The notes: a model not told the origin generated them from the letters alone. Shown: positions 53,545 to 63,960, numbered from the stretch's first letter. The stretch is 64,000 nt of DNA from Paragorgia papillata (GCA_035771165.1 JAWNZC010000345.1:1789001-1853000), one strand, 5' to 3'. Program-made: numbers and translations.

Positions 53545-55085
53545 TATACCCAATATGTTCTGATTTGTGTAGCATTCTTGGCAAAGCTTCTTTACTGTCC
53601 CGCCCAACGTATTATAGCCCACTTGGATTTGAGGTGAACCAAACTAAAAAAATATAATAGTAAAAGTCATTGAAATGGTCTCCAATAAATTATTCAAAAT
53701 TTAGACAAATTAAATAACCGGTATTGAATACCTTCATCTGAATCCGTAAATTTCCTCCGAGGACTCAAGTAAAACACATCATTTGCTATGGCTTTTGGGC
53801 AGCACTTCTCCACATACTTCTTGTACAGATGGTCTCCAAGACCGTTCTCGTGAAAAGTTAAAATCCGTGGAGAAACTTGTAGGGTAGGGGGTGGTGGGTG
53901 GGGTACAGTTGTTTTAAGTCCAAGTGAGCGGATAGTGATGTGTTATATATATTGCAGGCATACATATGCTATAAATTACAATACTATTAAGGGTCTATAC
54001 AAAATGCCTCCAACCTGTTTTTACATTTACGACTTGTTTATAAATAAATCTAAAGCTATTCTGACGTGTATCATTCTGTGTTCTGGTTTGATTTCAACAA
54101 AATTATGTAATTTATGGCTTTCAGATTACTCTTAAATACTTGCCTCAAACGATGTTGTTTGGTGAGTGGTCTCGAAGTAGATTTAATTTCCAGAGTTTGT
54201 CTTCTTGATCCTCTGTAAAAGGTGCCGCTTGCTTGACGTTCGCACCAACACCCAACCCCGTTAGCCGTTTCATTTCTGCATTTATCGAATCCTGAAAATG
54301 TTTGAAGCACACGAGTCTTCGAATATATTTACGGCTGGCTGGCCATTATTTCTCAGATATCGCAGTAGACCACAACCACTGATCTATATACCACAACATA
54401 ATTGATATAGGGTATAGCTGACGGATAGTACTCTCCCTTGCCTCATTTCTTTCGAATTTCAACAACAAACTTTGCCAACCAATAGTTAAGTTCTGCCTTA
54501 TATTTATGTTGACAATATCCGAGTTCACTAATTTTTCATTTGGACCTAATGCTTTCGCTTTAACATTTCTCTCTTCCGCCCAGTCCTTCCACACGTGAAC
54601 TGCCCATGTTGTATTTTGTTTAGTGTTCTCCGGCGGGATTCTGCTCTCTTTTCTTATATTCCTTGTACACATAGTGAAATAAAAGTATAGCGTGCTGCGT
54701 AGGCAGTGTAGAAACAACAATCGAAATATAGTAAGGTTAGATATACTGCCGAAACAGAGAACGTAGGAATCTAACGTTTCGAGCGAAGGCCCTTCGTCAG
54801 AGAGACGTTAGATTCCTACGTTCTCTGTTTCGGCAGTATATCTAACATTACTATATTTCGATTGTTATTCCTTGTACAGATCGCCGATCGGCCTTCTTAT
54901 TTCCGATTCGTCGCCAAGCCCAGTAGCTGTTGTACTGGAACATTCTTTGTCAAAGAGGTCAACATTCTCAGTTTGCAATATGTCCCGAAACAGATCGAAA
55001 TCGGGCAAGAAACTTTCCGGCAAAAATGTGTTCTATACGTTAAGCCGCTCAAGTCATTTTCGTCGCTGTCATGCATTGTCATTTT
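53545..55085 (-). pseudogene. DUF3504 / Crypton-like tyrosine-recombinase gene remnant
   Basis: Minus-strand pieces in order. About 55085-54880: acidic N-terminal segment with FDLFRDILQTENVDLFD. About 54640-54480: PENTKQNTTWAVHVWKDWAE, then in another frame ELNYWLAKFVVEIRKK. About 54295-54150: INAEMKRLTGLGVGANVKQA and EDQEDKLW. About 53880-53760: DHLYKKYVEKCCPKA and DVFYLSPRR. About 53635-53550: a segment like WFTSNPSGLYTLG. This order is that of the DUF3504 domain shared by QRICH1/ZMYM/KCTD1-type proteins, which derive from Crypton tyrosine recombinases. I did not find the terminal Arg-His-Tyr catalytic part. Several frameshifts and a palindromic insertion (54670-54865) make it a pseudogene. 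Confidence 0.72.
54670..54865. mobile_element. CGTTTCGAGCGAAGG fold-back element, copy 2, TSD 13 bp
   Basis: Almost fully palindromic (AATCGAAATATAGTAAGG...TTACTATATTTCGATT). TATTCCTTGTACA is directly repeated on both sides (54657-54669, 54866-54878). A duplication of this length suggests target-primed retrotransposition rather than cut-and-paste transposition. Confidence 0.75.
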
Positions 55086-55255
55086 TCCCCTTAACCGAAG
55101 CTCGCAAAGGACAAATAAAAAATATCAAAACATGCTTATCCAATAAAACGTCCATTCATATTAACATATATATCGTCTCCTTTTCTCTATTCCCAATTTC
55201 TGCACAAAGCAAGGTTTAAAAATACCCTTGTGAGAAAACCTTGTCAATCATGAAA

Positions 55256-55348
55256 TAAGTCAGTTAATGACCTCGAACCTTGGCTTTTATCCAAATACAG
55301 CCATTGGCTAAAAGCCTCGGTTCTAGGCCATTAACTCTTACGTACTAT
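55256..55348. repeat. Inverted repeat AGTTAATGACCTCGAACC
   Basis: GTTAATGACCTCGAACCTTGG pattern with GGCTTTT pairs with AAAAGCC and GGTTCTAGGCCATTAAC. Small fold-back remnant. Confidence 0.6.
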
Positions 55349-55689
55349 TTGCCGTTATTATAAAGTAATTATATTATGTTGCTATGGAAACACGTAATTG
55401 TGCAACCTACTGGATGGTGTGTCGATACACTGGTGTTGTCGGACAATTTCTAGTCTATTTTGGAGGACTAATTTTAAGGGGAAATTTTATAGTATACTTT
55501 ACAATTACGTCCTCTAACTTTGTCCATGAGTAACAATTAAGTTTTATCAATATGGCACAAGTTACTTCCGTTGAAATCGTGTGTTCTCATTGGCTGAGAC
55601 GCATCACGTGCGGGTAGATTATTTTCCGTAATCGACCGCGGCCGATTACGGGTTTTGCCAGACATGTTGTTTGCAACTGAACAATGAAA

Positions 55690-56155
55690 GTGTCGTGGAT
55701 TAGTAGCTTGATACTCTTTGACATTTTTTTGGCGTGTTAGATGCTTTTATTAGGCCCGTTTAGGCCTTTTGGCCCGTTCAAAGATACCCCCATGCATCAT
55801 TAGTACGACTTTTTACATTAATCACGTGATAAACTATAATCTTTGAACTACAATATTCTTAATGTATATAGTCACAAGAGTCCCTGTCGATACGACATCG
55901 TACTCGCTTCCTTAATAAAGTAATTAAACCCACCCTGTAGATCGTCCTTCTAACTTGAACCAGCTAGAAAGAACCACATAAATGTCCGTGCGTCTATTAG
56001 TCTATAGATCTAGACTTGGACTATGGATCAAGTCTGTCTCTCTGACGCGCTCGACGTCCCCTCTAGAGACAGACTTGATCCAAGTCTACTATAGATCACA
56101 ACACAACGCAATCTGAATTCAATATTGTAACCCACTCATAGACACGACGCATGTG
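55690..56155 (+). repeat. Possible 5' LTR of the BEL/Pao element
   Basis: Non-coding region directly before the primer-site-like TTGGTGCCGTGACC at 56159-56172. It contains AATAAAG at 55915-55921 and a palindrome at about 56006-56092. No second LTR is in the window, so borders cannot be tested. A low-confidence call. Confidence 0.35.
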
Positions 56156-56673
56156 ATATTGGTGCCGTGACCATGGGATGGACGATTTAAAACGCCTCAA
56201 GATTACACGACGCGCTCAAAGAGGACAAGCGACAAAGATATGGAACAAGGCTGACGAAATCATGGGGACTGAACCAAGTGAATTAGCGACACTTCATAAC
56301 CTACAGATTGCCTTGCAAACATTCGACACGGAAATCGAACAACTGAGACGTATCGATGACGATATTACAAAAAAGGTGGTGGAGGAGGAAGAACTGGTAA
56401 AGGAGATCTCTGAAGGGGACGACTATCTGAGCTCATTGAAAAAAGGTACCACATTCAAAATGTTATTAGTTCTAATCAATCTTCTATGTCGAATTCAATT
56501 TTGTCTCCACCGATACCCAACCAAAGTCCTTGCCCGCCTGCCCATTCAAATTCTCATCGTTTACCCAAACTTTCCCTGCCTACGTTCGCCAGCAACCCCA
56601 AGACATGGCAGCCTTTCTGGGATTCGTTTAAGGATGTCCTATATTCACGAATTTATTGGTTAGCAACTATCGG

Positions 56674-56755
56674 TAGCCTGCGTGCAGACGCTTGTATTTC
56701 CGGAGCTTGGGTAATTGGAAAGCTCCGGAAATACAAGCGTCTGCACGCAGGCCAA
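56674..56755. mobile_element. 82-bp palindromic insertion in gag, TSD ACTATCGG
   Basis: Arms of about 33 bp (CCTGCGTGCAGACGCTTGTA and complement) with a 10-bp loop. The 8-bp direct repeat ACTATCGG is on both sides (56666-56673, 56756-56763). It breaks the gag frame. Perfect arms suggest a young insertion. Confidence 0.8.
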
Positions 56756-57857
56756 ACTATCGGGCGATGCTGCCAGATCATGCATTGCTGGTCACCGCTC
56801 ACTAACACGAACTATTCTCAATCTATCGCGGTACTTGAAGAAAGATTTGGCCAATCGCATAAAATCACAAGCGCACACATGCAAGCGTTGTTGGATCTCC
56901 AGACCCCCAACAGGGATGTTCAGCGATGGTGTCTTGCCCTAAAAATTAACAAATATCAAATTACATATATACTATATTACTATATCACATCTACTGTACT
57001 ACTATATCGCTTATTATATCGCTTATTATATCACTTATTACAAATACTGACTTCACAAATTCATTACACTAACACACTCACGTATACGCACACACAGTTA
57101 ATATTAACAACAAATTCTGAAGTTCTGCAATTCAAGATCTCTAACAGAACTACATTTTAAACATATTGAGCGGTAAAAAAACAGGAAACCTACGGTGATA
57201 TTCTTGTACCGATAATCCTTAGCAAATTACCTGTCGATATTAAACGCAACCTCGCTCGAGAACATGGAAACACAGAGTGGTCCCTAGAACAACTCCGCTC
57301 TTCAAAATGACGAAATGCGGTTTGGTGAACACTTGAATCAATCAATCACCAATTTCCCATCCACTTCAACACTACTTACCGGTGCAGACAATATATCGGG
57401 ACAAACTAATAACATTCCGATCATTTCGAAACCACCAAACCAGCCACGCATCGGAAAAGAATGTTTGTTTTGCAAGGGGGCACATCGTCCCCACGAGTGT
57501 ACAGTTATGACAGATCCTGAAAAACGCAAAAATGTGGTGCGTCAAACCAACTTATGCTTTAACTGCCTAGGAAATCACCGTAAAAAACACCACTCAAGTC
57601 TTTGCCCTGCAGAAACAAGCCCGCAAATTGCCACCAGCCTACAACACGCGGTCCTCGAAAGCGCAAGTGAGACTCCTAACGATACACCTGAAACGACAGT
57701 GGCAACTCTATACAGACCAGGGAACGTAAAGTCAACCAACCCACCCACCCACACTCTTCTGAAAATAGCCGTAGCAACACTTTCATCTCACAGCAAAGAT
57801 ATCACAGCAAACATCCTCTTCGATGAAGGTGCACAACGTTCCTTTATTACTCGGGGT

Positions 57858-59095
57858 CTGGGTTTCGGCGTTTCGCGATTATTATTATTATTATTTTTTT
57901 GTTATTAGTCCTCCGCGCGACCGCTAGCGATATTGACCAATAAGCTTTGCGAAACTGAGGCATGTGACTATATCTATGCATGTGACCAGCTAGTGCATAA
58001 CTGCATGCGCCTTCTTTCTTTTCGACTGAGTGAGTGGAGTGCCCTTTCTCGTCTCGGATGTGTTTTGTGTGTTATGTTCACAGCAGTGATGTTTTCCAGG
58101 GGGAACGCGGGGGAACGCCGTTCCCCCACCTTTTTTACCAGGGGAACGGCGTCCCCCCTGCCAAAATCAAACATGGGGGAACGCCGTTCCCCCTGGCAGG
58201 GATTAAATATGAGTGAAGTTCAGTGAACGCCGTTCGACACCGTCCAAATAATTTTAGCTATCACTTGTTCTACATACGTGTTATTTTTGGCAATAATTGC
58301 TCAGCATCCTACGTGGAAATACTTCAGAACGTAATTTTGTCACTATTTTAATCTCCCTGAAACTTGATATACTTGCAGAAAATTCTAGCAGACTAGCACA
58401 AAAATACTAGAGTCTGATAATTGACGTCCGCTTAGATAAATACTTATTGTCATAAGCGCGGATAACGTCAGGCAGCAGCCCAGCAGGCCAGCAGGATATA
58501 ATTAGTATAGTCTTTCGCGCAATCGCGAAATTAAACATTAAAATGAACATTAAAATGATCAATGGGAACATAAAATGATTCAATAAGAACATTAACATGA
58601 TTCAGCAGATGATCAAAGAGTAAAGAAACGCAAGTTGGAAGATAATGAAGAGACAACTACGAAGCAAGCCGTCTGGAAATTACTTTAAAGCTCAGACATT
58701 TTAGACATTTTTACATCAAACAGTAGTTTAAATTACAAATCAGTTTGTCGCCTGCGTTCATAAGCAGAATGTAATATATAATTATCAAATATATTGTTTG
58801 TTTAACTAGAATAAATGTGACATATTTTAACAAGCATGTCTATTAGACTAAACCCCCGCTTGTTTAATTTCATGGCCATTGGCCACGCCCAATCGAGTGA
58901 CCACGCCCATTTGATTTTCAAGAGCGTCCCCCCACTTCTAAAATTAGCAAAACATCGCTGGTTCACAGACATAGTTATTGGGCAGTAATGTCGCTAGCAA
59001 GTATCTTGATATTATATACGCTTACAATCGCACACGCTGTTTATAGTTGTGTTGATATTTAATACCTGAAGAGACTCGACTGTGATTTTGCAGTA
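57858..59095. other. Insert splitting the BEL protease region
   Basis: About 1.2 kb between the RSFIT end and the next BEL segment. Contains (ATT)n, a GGGGGAACGC-rich palindromic cluster at 58100-58195, AACATTAAAATGA direct repeats near 58533-58600, and AT-rich sequence. No coding domain; the element class is unknown. Confidence 0.5.
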
Positions 59096-59346
59096 GCCCG
59101 AGTGAACGCCTGACCAGGCGTCTTGTTACGAAAGATTTAGCGAACAAATTAGAACTTGTCCCCCAAAAGACTGAAACTCTCCACCTCTCCGTGTTTGGAG
59201 GCTCAACAACCTCGGTGAAACAAGTAGACGTAGTCACAGTGCAATTGAAGGCAGACACTGGCGAAACTATTCCAATCCAAACCATCATAGTACCGACCAT
59301 ATCTTCACCCCATCAAAATCCGCTAGCGTTCGCGACCTACCCTACC

Positions 59347-59895
59347 CACAGGGAGCCCAACTCTGACGCCTCTCTTTTTGTTTTATTATATTGAGTTTGC
59401 CTGAAAACCGAGGCCGCTTAACAGTTGTGTAAGCTGGGATCGCGGCGCTTCTCTTAACAGTTGGTAATATATGCATATATATGCAAATTACAGCGCGCGG
59501 TAATTTGAAACTCGAAACAGCTGTGGGCTTCTGTGCCACGTGAATGGCGCGTGACGCTCACTGAAAGCTGCTGCGTTCTGTGTCTGAGCTCGAACAAATT
59601 GACGTTGGCGGAACACCCGCGGTGTGATAAAACACGCGATGTTTTCCAGCACTGCGTCACTGACTGCGTGTTTAGTCGTCTCAGCTTTCAGTGAGCGTCA
59701 CGCGCCATTCACGTGGCACAGCTGTTTCGAGTTTCAAATTACCGCGCGCTGTAATTTGCATATATATGCATATATTACCAACTGTTAAGAGAAGCGCCGC
59801 GATCCCAGCTTACACAACTGTTAAGCGGCCTCGGTTTTCAGGCAAGCTCAATATAATAAAACAAAAAGAGAGGCGTCAGAGTTGGGCTCCCTGTG
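59347..59895. mobile_element. Long palindromic MITE in BEL element, TSD CCCTACC
   Basis: CACAGGGAGCCCAACTCTGA...TCAGAGTTGGGCTCCCTGTG. Arms of more than 200 bp are nearly identical, with a loop near 59580-59680. The direct repeat CCCTACC (7 bp) is on both sides. hAT-like. The BEL coding segment continues across it. Confidence 0.82.
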
Positions 59896-60578
59896 CCCTA
59901 CCTAAAAGGTTTGAAGTTGGCCCACCCGATCGGTGATGATGAACAGTTTGAGACAACCCTCCTCATCGGCGCAGATTACTACTGGGATGTGGTAGAAGAT
60001 AGCATAGTTCGGGGACCAAGCACCAACCGCCGCACAGTAAAAAATTGGATACCTATTGTCTGGACCTGTGGTCACAAAAAATCCACCACCTCAAACTCAG
60101 CTCAATAATACATGCAGTTAACCTCAAGGTTCTCACTACGGACAGACCCGAGATGCAAGCTCTAGAACGCTTTGGGCACCTAGAATCGATTGGCATTTGA
60201 CCCAATGAAGATGAAAACGAAGACAAAAGGTTCCTGGCAAAGGAAGAACCCTCAGATATCGGCCTCCTTTTTGAAAGGTTTTACAGAAATTTATTATGGA
60301 AAGCTTCGTGCGCTATTTATTACATTTTGGTTGATCACTAAGCTACCAATCACATTACAAGCAAAATACAAATATTACAAATTAAAAAGAAAAAAATAAT
60401 AGTAACGTACCACAGTGGGTCAGTGACAAAAAATTAAAACAATAACAAGCAGCCTAGCTAGTCCCAAGCTCTCTCTCTTTTCACTCTTTCAATATTAGCT
60501 AGCGTGGGTGGCTGTGCCAGGGCGCTGTAACAATTAGTATTGAATGAAAATGAAAATAATAATTCAGTTTCTGTTTCT

Positions 60579-62904
60579 TTAGATAGCAATGCTGTTGGGT
60601 ACACGTCCAGGCAGTAGATATGTATACGGGACTTCCAAGGGACTATTCCTGTCTTCGATCTCTCGAGTAATCTGATTGAGTTCTTCTTTAAAGCTTGCTT
60701 TTGCTTCTTGTGCCAATGCTTCGCTAAACAGATTCTCGGCGTAGTCACCCAGGAATTTCTAGAATCAAATAAGCAACAGGGAGGTGAGTGATTTTTGTTT
60801 TAACACGGAAACTTCGAACTTTATTTATACTGAATAACCCCATCAGTCTTATCTATAAACCGTTCGTCCTAGAGGTCCAGTAACTGTAAGGACCATCCTT
60901 CGTTAGTCCAGCGTTACTACAGGAGGAAACCAGAGTAAACTAAACTAACTATATTTATGCTGGATAACCCTGTCAGTCATATCTAAACTGTTCTTCCTGG
61001 AGGTCCAGTAAGGACCATCCCTCGTTAGTCCAGCGTTACTACAGGAGGAAACCAGAGTACTGAAACTAAACTAACTTTATTTATAAGTAATATTGGGCAT
61101 TTAACTCGATTACATAGCATGTTCTAAGGATTTTGGGTGAAGGAAAATTCGAGTGTATAGAATATATACATTTTATACTGGATAAACCCTGTCAGTAATA
61201 TCTGAACTGTTCTTCCTAGAGGTCCAGCGTTATTACATACAGGAGGAAACCAGAGTAAACTAAACTAACTATTTATTTATTTATTTAAAATATAGTTAGG
61301 AATCTAACGTTTCGAGCGAAGGCCCTTCCTCAGAGAGAAACGTTTCTCTCTGACGAAGGGCCTTCGCTCGAAACGTTAGATTCCTACGTTCTCTGTTTCG
61401 GCAGTATATCTATAGCCTTACTATATTTCGATTGTTGTTTCTACACTGCCTACGCGGCACGCTACTTTTATTTAACTATTTATTTATACTGTATATAACC
61501 CTATTAGCTATTAGTCATATCTAAACTGTTCTTTCTAGAGGTCCAGTAAGGACCATATAACCCTAGTTAGTTCAGTGTTCAGTGCAGTGACCTCCATACT
61601 TCATCCCACTCTCCTCTCACAGCACAGGTGGCGTGTGCTGTTAGCGCGCTGCCTCTCACCAATAGTTAAGCCCGGTCGGACGGGGTTAGTACTTGGATGG
61701 GTGACCGTCTGGGAATAACCTCGTTCTCGAGCTTGGACCATGTGAGTAGAGTTTAGTTGATCTCTCCTGTGCTTCGAGGGTTTTTCGCCGGGTTCTCCGG
61801 TTTTCCTCCCTCCGTAAAATCAACACCTAGGTCTTAGTTGAGATCCGTGGTCTGAACTGTGTTGTTGGCGGCAGCATAAAGCGCCTTTGATATGCCTCAA
61901 CACGGCCACGGTGAAAATTTCTAAATTGCCTGATAAGCCACCCATAACATTGTAATGCGCATTTGATCATATCCACATGTTAATTTGCGCAATAGAAATA
62001 TTAAATCATTATCATTATAGGGATGGATATAGGAAATGGAGTTCACTGGTTCAGTGTTACTACAGGAGGAAACTGTAGTAAACTAAACTAACTATATTTA
62101 TACTGGATAACCCTATTATAACCCTAAACCTATATAGGCCATACTGCTGTACCATCTTTATTCCATGGAAATTTAGCTTTATTCTTACTCAACATTTTGT
62201 ATTGTTTCATCACCCCAATGGGTCATGTACCGATCACTTGAGTGGAAACGATTCATAAAACGACTTTATTGAGGGTAACATATATGACAGTATAATTTAG
62301 ATACTAATAACGCAATGGCCATCATCCCTTGGCGAAACTAGTTGAATTAACTGGGGAAGCTATAGTGTTGTATAGTGGGTGAAAAGCCCTCGAGGCACAG
62401 GTGAACCAACACCTCTACTCACATGAAGCTAATATGGTCACCAACCCGAGTATACTGACCCAATTCGACCAGGCTTAACTTCAGCGGCGAGAAGCAGCGC
62501 TCTATAATAGATTGTGCCATCCATACCCCCCCTATATGTAGAGGTCTACTCACCTCCGTAGGATAAACTGTTGTTAATTCGTTGACAACGGCGACCATCG
62601 CTGCTGACTGTTTCTTGTTCGCCAAGGATTTCATGATAGTTTCCAAGCTCGATTTTCCTTTATCGATAGGATGCGGTTGACGCATAAGAGTGGGGGCATT
62701 TGGATGGTAGGCATAAACGGCCATTTGAGAGAAGTTGACTGCGGCGTGCTGACACGAACTGGTGAAAATAACCAGCGTCAGAAAGTGGATAAGCTCTTCA
62801 CGCGTCTTAAAGGAATCAGGGCATTGTTTATCTACACTTCCTTCACTTTTGAAAGGGTAGCCATTATCGTGAAGGTCACGGATCCAATTCTGTATTTCAT
62901 TGTC
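60579..62904 (-). CDS. PLAT-lipoxygenase copy D, exons 6 and 7 (partial)
   Basis: Exon 6 (62904-62554, 117 codons) has HAAVN, the third His and Asn iron ligands. Exon 7 (60758-60579) ends PNSIAI and a stop, giving the terminal Ile ligand. Frame, sizes and splice borders match copies B and C. Differences include MAVYAYHPNAPT for MAAYGYHPNSPT. Intron 6 carries the same minisatellite, expanded by a fold-back element and a SINE. Exon 5, about 0.25 kb further in copy B, is not found up to the right edge; the region after 63060 is instead an unrelated segment with a possible transposon ORF. Exons 1-5 may therefore lie beyond the window behind an insertion, or be lost. Functional state is undecided. 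Confidence 0.85.
61281..61473. mobile_element. CGTTTCGAGCGAAGG fold-back element, copy 3, 14-bp TSD
   Basis: Palindromic core (AAGGGCCTTCGCTCGAAACG and complement) and the tail TTTCGATTGTTGTTTCTACA. AACTATTTATTTAT is found on both sides (61267-61280, 61474-61487), although in low-complexity sequence. Confidence 0.7.
61580..62048 (+). mobile_element. 5S-rRNA-derived SINE, TSD GTTCAGTGTT
   Basis: The 5' part has TTAAGCCCGGTCGGACGGGG followed by TTAGTACTTGGATGGGTGAC and CGTCTGGGAATA, which match the internal promoter (A box, intermediate element, C box) of 5S rRNA. The body is unrelated and ends in ATTATCATTATAG-type sequence. GTTCAGTGTT is directly repeated on both sides (61570-61579, 62049-62058). 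This is the SINE3 type of element, transcribed by RNA polymerase III and mobilised by a LINE. It lies in intron 6 of lipoxygenase copy D, antisense to the gene. Confidence 0.85.
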
Positions 62905-62926
62905 CTGAAAAAAAATATATTTATCT

Positions 62927-63052
62927 AAGGCCTTGTTTACACGTATCCGTATTCGTTTGAAAACAACTCCTTTCTCACTTTTTAAAAAAAATTCCGCGTC
63001 ACACGAGAACAATATAATGACCGCTTCATCGTTTACGTGTGGACGAAGGCCA
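62927..63052. mobile_element. CGTTTTCG MITE in intron 5, copy D
   Basis: AAGGCCTTGTTTACACGT...ACGTGTGGACGAAGGCC, as in copies B and C. Confidence 0.72.
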
Positions 63053-63060
63053 ATCCTGAG

Positions 63061-63343
63061 AAGTTAAAGTGGTTCTCTGACAAAAATATTGTTGGTAATG
63101 TTTCTGCATAATTGCTGCCTCCTTGGTGGGAGGCAGCACACTATTCTTGCATCTCTCTTGGGTCACCCTATGCGTTACTCGTGGTCAGTCTTTTTGCCGA
63201 GCTATGTATGGCTGCATATATCAATTTTCGGATTTGGAGATGTTGGTTCTGAACCCCCTGACCATGCAACAGATGGGTATGATAGCAGTAAAGAGCCTGG
63301 GTACAAGGCTGCAGCAAAGTGCGCTACCACTGGCGCTAAGTAA
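63061..63343 (+). other. Unassigned segment before peptidase-like ORF
   Basis: Two overlapping open frames (63089-63343, 63123-63356) without recognisable domain. It ends copy D homology and may be the 5' part of the same mobile gene, frameshifted. Confidence 0.35.
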
Positions 63344-63646
63344 GTGCGGTCAATGATCATGTCTTTTATACTTGCTTGTGGAAGTATTCATCAAGGCCAT
63401 GAACGTTTTAGTGGTCAGTCTCGAGGAAAACAGTGCTCTTTTATGAGTATCAGCGCTGTTAACAGCACAAACTATTCAAGTGAACGATTGGAATTCATCA
63501 CTACTATCGGCCGAGTCTTAGTGCAAGGAGACAATATGTACTTGAATGCTTTTCACAATGGTCTTATCCCACGTGAAGAATTGTTGTCGCTGAACAACCT
63601 ACCAACTATTAACCAGGCAGCACTTCCTTGCGATAGTAACTTCTAG
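63344..63646 (+). CDS. Possible cysteine-peptidase-like transposon ORF fragment
   Basis: 100 codons, ending in a stop at 63646. GSIHQGHERFSGQSRGKQCS carries a Gln-Gly-His and a Gln-Cys pattern resembling the start of viral-tegument/OTU-like cysteine peptidase domains that occur in cnidarian and fish transposon-associated proteins, followed by LVQGDNMYLNAF. The Cys in KQC would be the nucleophile. Catalytic His/Asp are not seen in this short piece, so it is either truncated or continues in another exon. The family link is from memory and uncertain. It sits where lipoxygenase copy D exon 5 was expected. Confidence 0.4.
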   Translation: MRSMIMSFILACGSIHQGHERFSGQSRGKQCSFMSISAVNSTNYSSERLEFITTIGRVLVQGDNMYLNAFHNGLIPREELLSLNNLPTINQAALPCDSNF

Positions 63647-63716
63647 TCCTAAAGATATTATGGTAGTTGGTAATTGTACAAAGTTTTATTTTTGAAATTC
63701 CCAAAAACAAAGCTGT

Positions 63717-63960
63717 ATTTTACGTGCGAAGTTTGTTTTTTGGAGCGCCGCCATTAAATTGGCCGTGTTTGAGAAAAATGTGTTGAGGAGAACTTATACG
63801 ACGTCATAGACTCAACAAAAACAAAAGATCATTGTTGTTGGCAGCTAAAGGGTTATTGTTGTTATCGAGTCTATGACGTCATGAGCTTCCTCGACTCATT
63901 CTTTTCAAGCTCGGCCACTTTAATGGCGGCGCTCCAAAATACAAACTTCACGCGTAAAAT
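63717..63960. mobile_element. Palindromic MITE, ATTTTACG...CGTAAAAT
   Basis: Arms of about 55 bp (GGAGCGCCGCCATTAAA and complement) and a second inner pair (GACGTCATAGACTC and GAGTCTATGACGTC). Possibly TA-flanked. Non-coding. Confidence 0.75.

Larger units (their letters stand above)
56159..60232 (+). mobile_element. BEL/Pao LTR retrotransposon, truncated and interrupted
   Basis: Old, dead element. Gag-like start (MDDLKRLKITRRAQRGQATK, 56178) with a coiled-coil segment. A DUF1759-type region around LPTFASNPKTWQPFWDSFKD (about 56560-56630) follows, then RFGQSHKITSAHMQALLDL. A zinc-knuckle pair lies at about 57462-57620 (CLFC...H...C and CFNC...H...C). An aspartic-protease-like start, LFDEGAQRSFIT, is at 57820-57855. 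After a 1.2-kb interruption come RLVTKDLANKLELVPQKTET (59115) and, after another insertion, LKGLKLAHP and LLIGADYYWDVVEDSIVRG (59900-60015). The reverse transcriptase and integrase are missing: the element stops near 60232, where the lipoxygenase copy D block begins. Frameshifts and four interruptions. Described only as broken pieces. Confidence 0.8.
60820..62110. repeat. About 120-bp minisatellite in intron 6, copy D, interrupted
   Basis: Same units as in copies B and C, split by insertions at 61281-61473 and 61580-62048 and by an extra segment near 61085-61170. Confidence 0.8.

Noticed and set aside
61655..61720. Functional 5S rRNA gene
   Set aside because: Only the internal promoter region matches; the 5' and 3' ends of 5S rRNA are replaced, and the flanking duplication marks a SINE.
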